Shown: one piece after another, positions 43,312 through 55,157 of the stretch
Layout: the number at the start of each line of letters is the position of its first letter
How positions within the stretch are numbered: position 1 is the stretch's first letter
Assembly (NCBI GenBank): GCA_900291925.1
Contig: UWYS01000004.1
Location: 62,001 to 126,000 of the forward strand
DNA length: 64,000 bases
Direction of reading: 5' to 3'
Source: Thecaphora thlaspeos
Taxonomy: Eukaryota; Basidiomycota; Ustilaginomycetes; Urocystidales; Glomosporiaceae
Notes under the pieces: generated by a model
Told to the model about the DNA's origin: nothing
The model's database searches: none
Seen by the model: only the letters and a program-made list of their open reading frames with translations
Made by a program: the position numbers and the translations under genes

Positions 43312-44851
43312 ATGGCATCGGCAACCTCGGCGTTCGCAAGGCAGCTCCGTCATCACCGCCTGCCACCTTTGTCGGCCTTGGCCATCAGGCCACAGCCCGC
43401 TGCACAATGGCGCAACCGACAACTGCAGAGGGGCGCTCGCCCAAGAGCCAACTCTTCCAACGCCAGCGATGTCAGCGGGCCGCACCACAAGCATGACCTT
43501 CCACAGCACGACGAACCCCGTCCTCGCCCGGCAGCGCCAACGCCGCCTCGCACAGAGTCGCATGGCTCGACCCAAGCACCATCTCTGTCCCGTGCCGCCG
43601 ACAGGTCGCCCTGGTCCTCGCTGCCGCTTCGGTCCTTGCAGCAATCTGGTGCGACGCTCCTTCCCATCATCCTCTCGGCCCGCCAGGCAGTGCAGCAGAA
43701 GCTCGACACGCTGCAGCCGCGCATCTCCACCAAGCTCTCCGACCTCAATCAGCGCTGGAATGCCTACACTGGCTACGAGTCCATCAGCGCGCTCAAGTCG
43801 ACCGTGGGCGAGCTGGAGGCATCCCTCGCCTCATCACGCCGCGAGCTCTCCGACGCCAAGGCGCGCTACCTCGCCGCCGTCTCGACACGCTCGGCATCTC
43901 AGAGAGCGACAAACGATCTCCTCTCCCGCCGCGCCAGTTGGTCAGAGCAGGATCTCTCCGAATACACCCGTCTCCTGAGGAGCGAGCACCAGCAGGCCAA
44001 GGAGGAAGACCAGGCGGAAAAGTACCTCGAGGAGAAGGAGCGGCTCGTGCAGACTCGCTTCGACGACCTCATGAAGGGCGTCATGACGCGGTATCACGAG
44101 GAACAGGTCTGGAGCGACCGCGTGAGGAGCGTGAGCACCTATGGCAGCATCGCCGTCGTCGGCCTCAACGGTACGTTTGCAGTCTCTCGCCCAGATCCGC
44201 CCTCCTGTCGAGCGCTTTAGAGCGCTGACGCCCCGGAAGCCGCCGCCTCTCTGTTTGTGCAAACCGACGCCACAACTACCAGCTCTCCTCTTCATTCTCG
44301 CCATCTTTGTTGTCGAGCCGTACAAGCGGAAGAGGCTGGCCCAGACCTTTGAGACGCGCCTGCTGCAGGGCGAGGAGCAAGGACGGCAGCTGGTCCAGCA
44401 GACGATCCATGCTTTCGACGCCAAAGTCGAGCGGCTCGTCGACCAGCTGGCGGCGGCCGTCAAGGGCGGCGCCCACGCGCCCTATCTCGCGGCCGAACTG
44501 GGAGGTCTGGGAGGCGCCGGCATCGGCATCGGCCCCGCTGACAGCCCGTCGATCGCAACGACGACGGCACCCGCGGCGCCCGCGATGATGGTGGACGAGG
44601 AGGAGCTCGGCTCGGCATGGCAGGCCCAGCAGGACGAGGTCGCAAAGCAGCTTGAAGACGTCGTCGCTGCCGACCTCGCGCTGCTGCCTCCCCCGGAGGT
44701 CGACTCCTCGCTGATGACGGACGCGCCTACGAGACAGCCGCAGGGAGAACGGCAAAGACAGACAGAGCTTGTCGCCGCCTCGACTGCCGGCGTGGTCGCG
44801 GGTGCCCTGTTGTCCATGGTACTGGGAGCTTGTTGGGGCGGATCAGCATAG
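43312..44851 (+). CDS. SHE9: Mitochondrial inner-membrane protein SHE9/MDM33
   Basis: Inner-membrane protein that controls mitochondrial morphology and cristae fission. Two exons, 43312-44170 and 44283-44851, give 475 residues. The N-terminus is Arg/Ser/Ala-rich without acids (SAFARQLRHHRLPPLSALAIR), as expected of a mitochondrial targeting sequence. The family core is clear: RWNAYTGYESISALK, a coiled-coil segment with LEASLASSRRELSDAKARY, RATNDLLSRRASWSEQDLSEYTRLLRSEHQQ and GVMTRYHEEQVWSDRVRS. The intron lies inside the first transmembrane span (VGLN / ALLFILAIFVVEPYKRKRL), and a second hydrophobic segment ends the protein (AGVVAGALLSMVLGACW). The upstream open frame lacks another ATG, so the start is well supported. 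Confidence 0.93.
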
Positions 44852-45077
44852 AACAATCATAGAACCAGAGCGGCCCTCTCGGAAACCGCGACACGCTCCC
44901 TCGGGGCTAAAGGTCGGTAGACTGATGTGTGCCTGCTGCGTTTGTCGAACGTGGGGTGCTGCGTTCCGCGTGCGTCACCCCACGAGACGAAGAGAAGTCA
45001 AACTAGAGACAAGGGGAACAAGGAAAACGGCAGAGACATGGATGCGGCTGGGTGCGTAGAAGGGACGGCATACCATT
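44852..45077. other. Short convergent intergenic region SHE9 / VMA8
   Basis: Two hundred and twenty-six bases between converging stop codons, no gene. Presumably shared 3' UTR space. Confidence 0.6.
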
Positions 45078-46224
45078 CTAAAAGATGACGTCCTCGTCCT
45101 TGCCGCCGCTCAGCAGATCTTGGCCGCCGTCCCCGCCGCCCTGGGCGTCGCCTGGTGTGTCCTCGCGGTCCTTGGCGTCCTGCTTCTCTTGCCTCTCGCG
45201 ATCCGCGGCGCCCGCCTTCTCCTTCTTCTTGGCCTGAACCTTTTTCAGGCGGAAGAATTCCTCACGGTCCATTTCGTCGAGTTCCGAAATGATGTACTGC
45301 ATCGCCGGAAGATCGGTGCAGAGCGGCCAGACGTTGGCAATGGTAAGACTGACGAAAAGCAGACAAGCGGTGGGACCTCAAAGGGGCGGGGCCAAACTCA
45401 CAGAAATGGTGTTTTCGAGACGGGGAATGATGACGTGCTCGATGGCGTTGACTCGTCGGTTGGTCATTCGGATGACCTCATCGAGGATGACAAAGGCAGT
45501 CTGCGCAGAAGCCGAAGAGGAGGCGAGGCAGGACGATGGTGGGTTTTACTTTCGAATAGACGTGCGGCGGGCAGGCATGAAGGGAGAAAGGGGATCTGGC
45601 AGTGCTGCAACGCACCTGGAGGCTGGCCAGCTCCACGAGGACCTGTAGGGCCTTTGTGTAGGTGTCGCGCGCCTTTGCCACCTGCTGACCACCTCTCGAG
45701 AGACCGGTGAGCGAGAACTCTGTCGCGAAGCAGGGGAAGAGGCGCGGGAGGCGTGAAGATGTGGAGATAGAGGGGGCCAGGGGGGGGGGCTCAGTGCTGT
45801 TAGAGGGTGCCACGCTGCAGCTGGGTTTTGGTGACCCGGTGTCGCATGCGTGTCACTCACCGGCGGCTCGGCCCTTGTCCTTTGCGTCTGCCTCAAAAGC
45901 GGGGAGGACGACTCCGCTAACATTCTCCTGCTTTGTCTTCACGCGGAAGCTGGCGCTCTTTACGCTTTCCTGTACGATGAAACCGATGTCCCCGGTAGCG
46001 TACTGGACCTCTGCGAGGCTGAAGGAGGCGGCCTGCATGACCTTGCCCATCTTTCGCTTTGCCTCGTCAATCTTTGCGGTGATGGTGCGGAAACGCTTGG
46101 AGAGGGCGTCTGCCTTGCGTTTAAGGAGCGAGTGGCCGGTCTGCGCGCCCTTGAGGCGGGTCTTTGTGTTGGTCAGAGCCATGCGAGTGGGGAAGACCGA
46201 CTCGCGCAGGCCTGCGCTAGCCAT
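45078..46224 (-). CDS. VMA8: V-type ATPase V1 subunit D
   Basis: Central-stalk rotor subunit of the vacuolar proton pump, coupling ATP hydrolysis in V1 to proton transport in V0. Four exons on the minus strand: 46224-45861, 45719-45616, 45500-45402 and 45296-45078, giving 261 residues against the usual 247-260. Motifs: FPTRMALTNTKTRLKGAQTGHSLLKRKADAL, FRTITAKIDEAKRKMG, ARDTYTKALQVLVELASLQTAF, VILDEVIRMTNRRVNAIEHVIIPRLENTISYI and ELDEMDREEFFRLKKVQ. The C-terminal tail is Lys/Glu/Asp/Gly-rich and ends DEDVIF. Donors include GTGAGT in exons 1 and 3. It is convergent with SHE9 and divergent from SPT8. Confidence 0.96.
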
Positions 46225-46790
46225 TGTGAGAGGAGCGTGGGGCGGGGTCGGAGGAAGGGAGCAGAGGGGAGTCTGTGAGGCGGCTGGAGGGTGGAAGGTG
46301 GAAGGTGGAAGATGGTGTCGGTCAGGATGAATGCGATGCAAGAGTGGGGGATGCTGGGCCTGTTGCAGCGGTGTTGCAGTGGTGGTGGTGGTGGTGGTGG
46401 TGGCGGTGGCGGGATGTGGAGTCAGGGGTCGATGGGGCCGCGAGACCGACGCGAGCGTGGCCTCTCACATCTGGCGAGCATGGGCCACCGCGTCATCGGG
46501 AGACAGGGACGAGAGTGGCGATGGGGGCAGCCCATCGGGGACAGCCCATCGGGGGAGGGCCCGTTTGCCGAGTCCCTGGCTCTGGACCTTGCTTGGCTCG
46601 AGCATCCCGCGTCCCCGTGCGTCCGACCACGTTACTTTCCTTCTTCCCAACACCCTCCTTCCACACATCCACCCTCCCCGTCGCACCGTCGCACCGTCGC
46701 ACCATCACACACACACGCACAAGCACGTCCGTCCGCGTTCCCTCATCGCGCCCCGCGCCGCCCCCCGTCGTGTCCCGTGCCTGGCCAGCC
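46225..46790. other. Divergent intergenic region VMA8 / SPT8 with GGT microsatellite
   Basis: A bidirectional promoter region of 566 bases. A GGT repeat lies at about 46378-46413. The frame of SPT8 stays open upstream through this region, but it has no conserved content and the ATG at 46791 begins the typical acidic N-terminus. Confidence 0.55.
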
Positions 46791-49434
46791 ATGGGCGACG
46801 ACGTCGAGCTCGACGACGCCCACTACCAACACGAACACGAACACGACAACGACATTGACATCGACGCCGATGGCGATGGCGATGGCGGGCCGGACGGCGA
46901 CGGCGATCCGGACGGCGGCGATGACGAAGACGATGACAACGACAACGATGACGACGACGACGACGACGACGACGACGAAGACGACGACGAAGACGACGAA
47001 GAAGAAGATGACGAAGATGACGAGGATGATGAAGACGAAGACGAAGACGATACCGGCTCACTCGGCGCATTGGCGCGCGGACGTCGTCGCGCATTACGCA
47101 CAGCCGCGGCTACCGCAACGCCTTCGCCATCCAACTACCTCGCTAAAGCCCACGCTCGGCGCCGCCTTTTCCATCCACCGCCGAGCTGCATCTCCTCCAA
47201 GGCGTACCAGATCGAGCCAATGGCCGCAGCGCCGCACGGCTGCCAGGTCCACGCGATGGCCCTCAGCCGAGACAGCAACTGCCTCCTCTCCGCCGGTAGC
47301 GACGGCTTCATACGCCGCTATGACCTCCACGCCACCATGAACGGCAAGAGCATGCTCACTCAGAACGTGCGTCACGGCTTCGTCGAAGGCATCACCCGGG
47401 GCGGCGTTCTCTCAGCTTGGTGGCCCAACCAGGAGGTTCCTCCCTTCAGTGTCAACTCCATCCACGACCGCGACAGGCCCCTCGGCGTCGTGCATAGCCT
47501 CGCCTGCCAAAGCGACGCCCTGTGGGGTGTCAGCGGCAGTGAGTCTGGCAACATTCACCTGTGGGGTATCCGTCACGACGTGGGAGAGACACGACACGTC
47601 TTCCGCAAGCACAAAGGCGCTGTCTCGGTGCTGACGCTGGCCAGCGACGATACCGAGCTCGTCAGTGGCGGATGGGATCTCGGCGTACACCAGTGGGACC
47701 TCCACACGGGCCAGATCGCCCGGTCGTACCCGGGGCATGCCGGTCAGGTCTCGTCGATATCCTTCCGACCCATCGGCGCAGGCTCAATAAGGGCCGACGA
47801 CGAGCCGACCCGATCCTTCCCATTAGCCGTCTCGCGGGCAGAAAAAGTCGACGGCGACGCGGTCGACCCCGTCCCACCCGTCGCTCCGAGGGCAAGAAAG
47901 GCCGAAGAGGACCCGACCGAGGAGGAACTGATCTTTGAGGCCGAGCTCAACGCCAGCCTCGGTCTCGCGCCGGGCGACAAGAGAGCGGCTGAGCCCGTGT
48001 CAATGGAAGATGAGGTAAAGCCAAGATTTCCCCTGGCTCGGAAGGAGCCATCGCCGGCCGAAGGCAGAGGGAACGGTGACGGTGCAGGCGAGGGTGCAGG
48101 AGATAGTGCAGCAGCAAGTGCCGGAGCAGGAACAGGCGCAGGAGCAGGTGCGGACGAGGATCTGTTCGGAGGCGATACGCCGCCCTCGACAGCCGCAGCA
48201 GGCGATGTCGGAGGACCGGAAAAGAAGCCGGCTGACCGAGACGATGCAGAACAGGAAGAGATCACCACTCCGAAAGGGTCCAAGGACGATTCGGACGGTG
48301 ACGATTCTCTCTTCGGCGATGATGGCGACGAAGAGGCCGACGGCGAGATGGACGCCGACGCCGATGCCGATGCCGACGAAGACGCAGACAGGTACGCAGA
48401 GAGAGACGATGACGACCCGTCATCGGACGAGGATATGCCCCTGGCGGGGAGGTCGCTCGGCTTCGGTACCCATAACTTCGCACTTCCCGGCCGAGCAACT
48501 GAGACGCCTGATCCGTCATCATCCTCCACGCCGACCAAGGCGCCGGGCGGCGGGTCTGGAGTCGCCTTGCCTTTCGGAACATCGCGATCCGGAAGTCACC
48601 AATCGCCAGCCCCCTTGCCGACGCCAGTCAAGGTGAACGGCGCGTCTAGACAGAGGACGCTGCCGAAGCCGTCGTTCGGCGGATTCTCTGCCCACTCTGG
48701 CTTCGATGATGATGTGTCGACGTTTAGCAGTGACGTCATGCTGACCTCTACGCTAGCCGGCCAGGTACTGCTATGGGATTCACGTGTCAAGTCCATCACC
48801 ACCGGCGAAGGGACAGCAAAAGGCGTGAGGGCGTTAGGTCTGCCCGACAAGACACCGCCATGGTGCGCCTCGGCCTGCTTCAATGCGACGGGGGATAGGA
48901 TATTCGTGGGAAGAAGGAATGAGAGCGTTGATGAGTGGGACATGCGCATGCTTCCCGACACCGCCACGACGTCTGCCGATGGACTCGGCATCGCCAATCC
49001 AAGATTTTACCGCAGCCTCAAGCTGCCCACAAACAGCGGACCGGTGACGGCGGTAGCGGCTATGCCAAATGGCCGACACATCATCTGGTAGGTCATCGTT
49101 TGTCCTGCACATTAAGTCGCTGCCGTTGCCTGGCCGACCTTCCTGTCGCTCGCCTGCTGACTCTGTCTCTTACCGATCGCCCTCGCGCGTGCGTCGTTCC
49201 CACCAACGCAGTGGATCATATGACAACGTTCGGCTTTGGAACACGTACACAGAGCCGGGAGACTCGGCAGCGTCCAAGGTACCCTTCCGAATCGTCGCAG
49301 GCCACCACGGAGCGGCCATCTCTCAGATCGTCGTCGATCCCACGTGCTCCTTTTTGCTGACAGCCAGCGGCGATAGAGGATGGATGTCAAGCAGCACGGA
49401 GGCCCTCATTGTCCACGAGATCAAGCCCGTATGA
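46791..49434 (+). CDS. SPT8: SAGA complex WD40 subunit SPT8
   Basis: SAGA coactivator subunit that helps deliver TBP to promoters. Two exons, 46791-49087 and 49212-49434, join within a Cys codon and give 839 residues. The N-terminus is a very acidic, Asp/Glu/Gly low-complexity stretch to about residue 87, as in other SPT8 proteins. The family core starts AYQIEPMAAAPHGCQVHAMALS with GSDGFIRRYDLHATMNG. WD repeats follow (GSESGNIHLWGIRHD, FRKHKGAVSVLTLASDD, SGGWDLGVHQWDLHTGQI). A long acidic insert (about residues 345-630) separates these from the last repeats SDVMLTSTLAGQVLLWDSRV and GSYDNVRLWNTYTE, then GHHGAAISQIVVDPTCSFLLTASGDRGW near the end. Confidence 0.93.
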
Positions 49435-49597
49435 GACGACGTCCTCTCCGTCCGTCTTCCCCCCTCTGTAATTTATTACTTTATTGCTGTCGTCAACAAT
49501 GCCGGTCGACATCTCTGTCGCCGGACTTGCCACTGATGAAGTGGACAGTCAAAGATGATGGATTCCTCCTCGACGATGGCGCCCAAAGGCCTCTATT
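49435..49597. other. 3' flank of SPT8, boundary with retrotransposon
   Basis: Short AT-richer stretch with CTGTAATTTATTACTTTATTG near 49466-49486, likely 3' UTR. The adjoining retrotransposon edge is estimated at about 49598 from a TG dinucleotide, not proven. Confidence 0.4.
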
Positions 49598-50422
49598 TGT
49601 ACATTAGCAGACCCCTAGCAATCCTAGCACTCCTCCCCCGGTTCCTTAGACGCCTCCTGGGAAGCCGTCGACTTCCCAGAAGGCCTAGGCCCCGTAAGGC
49701 CTAGACCTCGATGTCGGATATGAGTACTCCGACGGCGACTCGGGGACAGACCGCAGCCCGATCGGCCCGATGCCTGGTATTTGGCCCGATCGCCGATACT
49801 CCCTCTCGATCGGAGCCGAGGCGTCGTGGCCCGAGCACCCGGGTGCCCGCGCCTTCAGGCGCGTCTCGATGCCTTGCTGCTTTTCATCGTCGACCACCAT
49901 CACCCCATCCATCCCTCCCCCCGCTCTACCTTCCGACGTCGCCAGGCCGTGACCCCTGGTCGTCCGTCGTGGCCCCCTTTTCTCACCTTGCGCCCCTCTT
50001 CCCCAGGATCGAAGCCGACCGGCATTGTCAAGCGCCGGCGGTGTCAGCAGCGACCCGGCGCAGTGATGCCGTCTGGTCGAACGAGGCAGCTTCGGGGCGC
50101 CTCCAACTTCAAGTCCTCGCCTTTTGGACGGCCGGACCCCTGCACATGGTGCCGGAAGGCTGCTTGCGGATAGCCTGGTGGATAAGGGTTTGAGCAGTGT
50201 AAGGTGAGTAGGGCTTTGGGCGGGCTCGGCCTCGTGACGCTGGCCCGCAGCCCACCAGCGTGGCTACTATCCGCCTGACGGCAGGCGTCGTCGTCGTCCT
50301 ACGGAGCGACGGCGTCTGGTCCGGATGATGGCGAGGGCCTGGCCTCGTGATGCCAGGCCTCAGGGCATCGGCGGCGTTGTGGCGAGACGGCGGCATCCCG
50401 AAAAGGCGCCGCCGTTTTAACA
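49598..50422 (-). repeat. Putative 3' LTR of copia element 1
   Basis: Non-coding sequence downstream of the RNase H end. Read on the minus strand it would start TGTTAAAACGGCGG (50422), about 14 bases past a purine tract, and might end GCTAATGTACA at 49598. With no second copy in the window, both ends are estimates. Confidence 0.35.
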
Positions 50423-50455
50423 CCGCTGCCGATTCGCCGTCAATGCCCTCCCTCT

Positions 50456-52621
50456 CTAACGCTGACCCCTGCTCGGCAGGGTATCCTCCTCTTCTTCTTC
50501 TCCTCTTTCTTTTGACTTGTCTCGTTTGCGCCGCAGGCCCAGGAGCTCAACGAAGGCCTCGTGCTTGGTGCGGTCGTGCCGTTTGGTGAGTGCGTCCGCG
50601 ATCTGTTCGTGAGTGCCAATCCAGACGACGGCGATGGAGCCGCTCTCCACCGCCTCTCATATGTCTTGGTACCGGACGCTGATGTGCCTTGTCCTCTTTG
50701 CTTCTGCCGTTCCACTTGCGATCCTGTTGGCAGTTTGGTTGTCGGCGTACAACGTCGTGGGTCGACTCTCGACGCCCATCTCGAGCAACAGCTGCTGCAG
50801 CCAGGTGAGTTCCTTGGTGGCGTCGCTGGGGGCGACGTACTCGGCCTTGACTGACGACATCGTCACTAACCCTTGCTTCTTTGCTCGCCAGTGGACCGCG
50901 GCGCCCAACGCCATCGCAACGAAGGCGCTTGTCGAGCGGGGTGAGTCAATTTTCCAGTCTCCGGCGTGGTCGGCGTCGCTGTACCCCTCTAGGGTCAGCG
51001 CGGCGTCGGCAGAGGGCGCTGTGTAGACCAGCATCATGCTCTTTGTGCCGCTAAGGTAGCGGAGGACGTGCTTGATGGCTTTGCGGTGCCTTTCTGCCGG
51101 CGCTGCTACGTGTTTTGACAACGCCGACATGGCGTGGGTGATGTCGGGCCGTGTCGCGACCATGGCGAACATTACTGACCCTAGCACCTTTTTGTACCAC
51201 TCCTTTCCGTTCTCGTCCAGCAGCTTGTTGTCGTCGTCGGTCCCAGGAGGTGAGTTGTTCCAGCCTGACGGCAGAGGCGTCGCCGCCACGTTGGCGTGCT
51301 GCATGCCAAAGCGTTCGAGCACTGACTTAATGTACGCTTGCTGGCCAATGCTGATGCTCTTCTTCTGCTCATCCATCAGGACCTGGACGCCAAGGCACCA
51401 TGCAAGAGGCTCGCCGCCGGTCAGCTTGAAGCGGTCCCTCAGTGAGTCCAGAAGTTTGACTCGCTTCTTCGGCGGGCCTGCGATGACGAGGTCGTCGACG
51501 TAGACTAACACCATCATGTCTTCCTCCTTGTTCTTGAACAGGGCCATATTGGTCTCGAGCCGGACTAGGCCGAGTTCGGCGAGGGCCTTGGCGAGGAGTG
51601 AGTACCATTCGCCGCCCGACTGCTTCAACCCGTAGAGCGTCTTGTTGAGCTGACAGACCTTTTGATTTCCATTGCCATACTCTTCCTTGAATCCAGGCGG
51701 CAAGACCATTTAGATCGAGATCTTCAAGAGGGCGTCCAAGTACGCCGTGACGAAGTCGGCTTGGACCGGCGTGAAGCCAAAGGTGAGTGCCCAGACTAGA
51801 AGCACTCGCAGCGCGGCGTAGCTTGCTGCCGGGCTGTACGTCTCGAAGTAGTCTATGCCTTCTTGCTGACTGAATCCTCTTGCCACTAACCTTGCCTTCC
51901 TCTTGATCGGTTGGCCGTGCTGGTCGCGTTTGGTCTTGTAGACCCACTTCGCGCCAACGGGCGAGCGTCCTGGAGGTAAGTCGACGATGCTCCGTGTCTT
52001 GTTCTCGGCGTGCGGTGCAAGCCCTGCTCGCATCGCCTCTTCCCACTGGGCAGCGACGTGCGAACAGCGCGCTCCCGCGAGCGTCAGCGGGTCGAGGTCA
52101 GGGTTTTCGGCGGTCAGCATTGCTGCTGCCACCTGGTCCTCGACGTCGCTGGTGGACAGCGCGAGGGCGTGGTCTATCATGACCGCGCCGGCATCCTGCT
52201 CGTTGCCGTCGTTACTGGCTTCCTCCGGCGTTGTTGGAAGGGCTACCCTGGTTCTTCCAGCGATGGGCTTGCCGACTGCAGGCGTTGGCTGACGCTGACC
52301 CGGTCTTTTCCTTGCTCCCTCTGTTGCGCAGGACTCTCCGGTGGCATCGGCGCGGTTTGCCGGCTCCCTCTGCTGCACGCTTGGGTTCAAAAGGTGAGTG
52401 ATGCTCATCGAGCGCGGCTCCTCGTCTTCGGGGGCCGTCGACGGGGATGACGTCGGCCTGCCACGCCACCCCCTCGTCTCCGTCGTTGTCCCCGCTGTCA
52501 CTGGGCGCTTGCTGACCTTCTTGAAACCTTACGTCCCTTGTGACATACACTCTGCTTCTGTCCTGCAGGTCAAGGCAGCGCCAGGAGGTCTGCGCCGTCG
52601 GCGAGATGCCAACGAAGAGGC
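50456..52621 (-). pseudogene. Copia element 1 reverse transcriptase - RNase H remnant
   Basis: Starts at the nested LTR with CLFVGISPTAQTSWRCLDL and VYVTRDVRF, the end of the integrase C-terminal region. After a frameshift near 52470, a Pro/Ser/Glu-rich linker leads to the RT: PVGAKWVYKTKRDQHGQP, ARLVARGFSQQEGIDYFETYSP and VQADFVTAYLDA. An in-frame TAA (51712-51710) falls just before MVLPPGF; TAC or TAT is expected. The second part has KTLYGLKQSGGEW, the catalytic VLVYVDDLVIAG, and RNase H motifs YSDADHAGD, AEYVAPSDATKE and LYADNQTA. A TGA (50659-50657) replaces the expected Arg in YQDIREAVESG. The frame then continues through THEQIADALTKR, the usual copia C-terminus, to 50456. Confidence 0.88.
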
Positions 52622-52626
52622 ATTTT

Positions 52627-53325
52627 TATTGAAAGGAGTAAATGGGAAGCTGCGGTTAGCCAACGACACAACTGATGTAGTCATCTACTCACAAAGACTA
52701 GGTTGAAGTCGTCCAATTATCCTCGTTGCTATTCCGTGGATAAAGGACGTCTTTGTGGTAGGTTGGGTGCACAGCACGGACAGCTGTCGAGAGGGTAAAG
52801 TAGGTGTCAACTCGAGTCGAGTCGAAGGGAAGAAAGAAGAGAAGAAGCCGAACCTCTTGGAAGTGGGATGAAGAGATGATGATTCGATAAGGAAAGAGAC
52901 GTCGACCAAGTCCACGAGTCGCTGACTATATATACAACTTGTCGTCCTCCCAAGGTGGACCTTAGTCCTCGTATAGCGTGGTCCCGCTATACGGAGAGTC
53001 GGGACTTCGTCGTCCACGACAGTCAGCTACGGGTCATACTCGACGTCTATCTAAGGGGAAAGGTGAAGGGAAGACGTGAGTGGCTACGGAGGGATGTCTT
53101 CCGTCACCAGTGGTCGCACTTCGCCAGTTCGGACGAACTCGACGGCGATCCGTTGGGGTCCGATGCGTCCCACCGCATATCGACTCCGACTCCCGGGTCC
53201 CCAATAGGTCTCGACTTAGGGCCGAGATACCAGGTCCGGAGTCGGCGTCGACTCTGCAGGAACAGCCGGTGTCCTGCTGCGGTCGTGCATGCTTCAGTGC
53301 GTATAGTTGGAGGAACGTTTCAACA
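52627..53325. mobile_element. Solo LTR nested in copia element 1
   Basis: A 699-base insertion breaks the coding frame between EQATK and CLFVGIS. It is bordered by identical five-base ATTTT direct repeats (52622-52626 and 53326-53330), as made by an LTR-element integrase. On the minus strand the insert starts TGTTGAAACG and ends TTTCAATA, an inverted-repeat pair with one mismatch to the canonical TG...CA ends. TATATATA occurs at 52927-52934. It contains no pol motifs, so it is most simply a solo LTR left by recombination of a different family; a short non-autonomous element is the alternative. Confidence 0.8.
52922..52936. promoter_or_regulatory. TATA-like box in the nested LTR
   Basis: TGACTATATATACAA inside the solo LTR resembles an LTR core promoter. 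The transcription direction of the parent element is unknown. Confidence 0.35.
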
Positions 53326-53330
53326 ATTTT

Positions 53331-55157
53331 GTCGCTTGCTCGGTGAGTTTGCCTCCGCAGCGCGCCTGGCGCGGGATGTGGATGTATGCGATGGAACCGC
53401 ACGTCCTGACCATTGACAGGTTTTCTTTCCTCTCGTGCCACAGCTCGAATGGCGTGGAGGCCGTCGCCAACATCGGCAAGCGGTTGCGGAGGTACGTGGC
53501 GTAGTTGTACGCCTCGGCCCAAAGCTGCTTGTCGCCGGCGGTGGCCAGCATCGGCGACACCATGTCGCCTAGCGTGCGGTTCATCCGCTCTGCGATGCCA
53601 TTCGATTGCGGTGAGTATGGCGCCGTGGTCTGCTGCTGCATTTGTGGCAGCGGAGTGTTGCGGGCCTTGGCCCAAGGCCAGGTAAGTCTAGCTTGGCCAT
53701 TCGGTCGAGGGCGACATGACCAGCCTCTGGTGCCACGTCGTCCACTTGCATTCCTGCTCCCGGGATGTTGCCAGGGCGGCGTACATCTCGGCGCCGAGCC
53801 TTTTGATCGGCTCAGCGTCGAGGTAGTCCAGTACGTCGTCCGGTGACGGGTGGGTGCAGGCCAGGATGGTGCCGTCCGTGCCTAGGATGGCTTGTCGTTC
53901 GTCCTGGAGCACTACGAGCTTTCCACTGACATTCTTCTTTGCCGTTTTGACTGAGAACATGTTGAAGTTGCCTTTCGGAGCATATCGGACGTCGGTGAGT
54001 AGGTTCGTTGCCGTGGTGCCGTCTGGACGTTGGGCTCGCAGCCTGACGTCTCCCACGGTGTTGTAGTGGGCGGCAGCACCGAACTGACCCGTCACCGTCC
54101 CCTTTTGTTTGCGCATCGTCGCAAACATTGTGGCGTCGTTGCACACATGTGCAGAGGCGCCGCCATCCCAGATCCATTGGGATCTGGCGTTCCGGCCAAC
54201 GCCGAGCGCCACAGTCGTTGCCAGGGCGACATCATAGGTGAGTGCGGCCGTGGCATGGCTCCTGGCGCTTCTTGCGCCAGCGCCGAAGGCTCCGTTGGGT
54301 CTTCCGGTCTTTGGGCAGGCGGCACAGAGGTGTCCCTGCTTGCCGCAGTTCCAGCAGGAGCGCCCGTCGAGCCCTGCTTGCTGCTGGCGGTGTCCGGCCT
54401 GGCGTCGGGGCCCACCGCCACCGCCGCCTCGTCCGCCTCGGGCTCCGTAGCCAGCGGATGCGGCTCTGAAGGCGAGCGCCTTGTCGGAGACCTTCGCCGT
54501 GCCCTCGCAAATGTCGAGGGTGCGAGCGTAGGTCTTCAGGCTGCTCACGGTGTTGTTGTAGAGGATGGTGGTGCGTTTGTCGAAGTCGACTAGCGCTTGC
54601 TGACCATCCCCTGCCTCCCTCTTCATCCTCATGATCGTCTCCCACTCACGGTGGAAGCTCATGGTATACTGTAGCAGTTCAGTATCGATGCCGCGCATCA
54701 AGACCTCAAGCTTCCTCTCGGCAGGCGGTGTCTTGCCCATACGCGTGAGTTCAGCTGCAAGTCTATTGATTTCCTCAACGAAGGCATCTAAGGTCCCGGC
54801 CTGGCGGAGCTCGTTGAGCTCGTTGGACACCGCCATCCAGGACATGAAGTGGTGTCCTTCATAGGGCTCTTCGAGCTTCCGCCAGGCGTCCAACGGTGCC
54901 TCGATGTCCTCGATGTGCCGGAGCGGGTCTTGCTGACATGCTTCCTCTATCCACGCCTTTGCTTGCTCTCGTAGGACTGCGTGGGCAATCAGCTGCTCTT
55001 TCGTCGGCGTGGTTGAGGCAGGGTAAGTGCCGCTGATGACCATCCACACCTTCGGGTTGCGAGCGTTGACCTTTCTCTTGAACGTCTTTGCCCATTCGTG
55101 ATAGTCCTCTTGGCCCAAGAGCTTTGGGAACTTCGGCACGGAGTCACGGTCCGACAT
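53331..55157 (-). pseudogene. Copia element 1 gag - protease - integrase remnant
   Basis: The open frame starts at 55157 and runs 489 codons to 53688. Gag includes a long alpha-helical region (residues 1-225), a Gly/Arg-rich patch and a zinc knuckle CWNCGKQGHLCAAC at residues 268-281 (C x2 C x4 H x4 C). The aspartic protease motif reads WIWDGGASAHVCN at about 328-340, with Gly where Ser or Thr normally follows the catalytic Asp. After TTWHQRL a one-base deletion shifts the frame; the continuation is visible as HVALDRMAKLDLPGLG and then CHKC, the start of the HHCC zinc finger. It jumps directly to TTAPYSPQSNGIAERMNRTLGD, so the DDE core between is gone apart from its last Glu region. The remnant ends at the nested LTR (53330). 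Confidence 0.85.

Noticed and set aside
46275..46790. N-terminal extension of SPT8
   Set aside because: The frame is open upstream but contains a GGT microsatellite and no conserved sequence; the ATG at 46791 begins the typical acidic N-terminus.
5274..49434. A DNA-repair gene cluster (SPO11, RAD9, RPA3)
   Set aside because: The genes lie up to 37 kb apart with many unrelated genes between, on both strands; fungal housekeeping genes are often found like this by chance.
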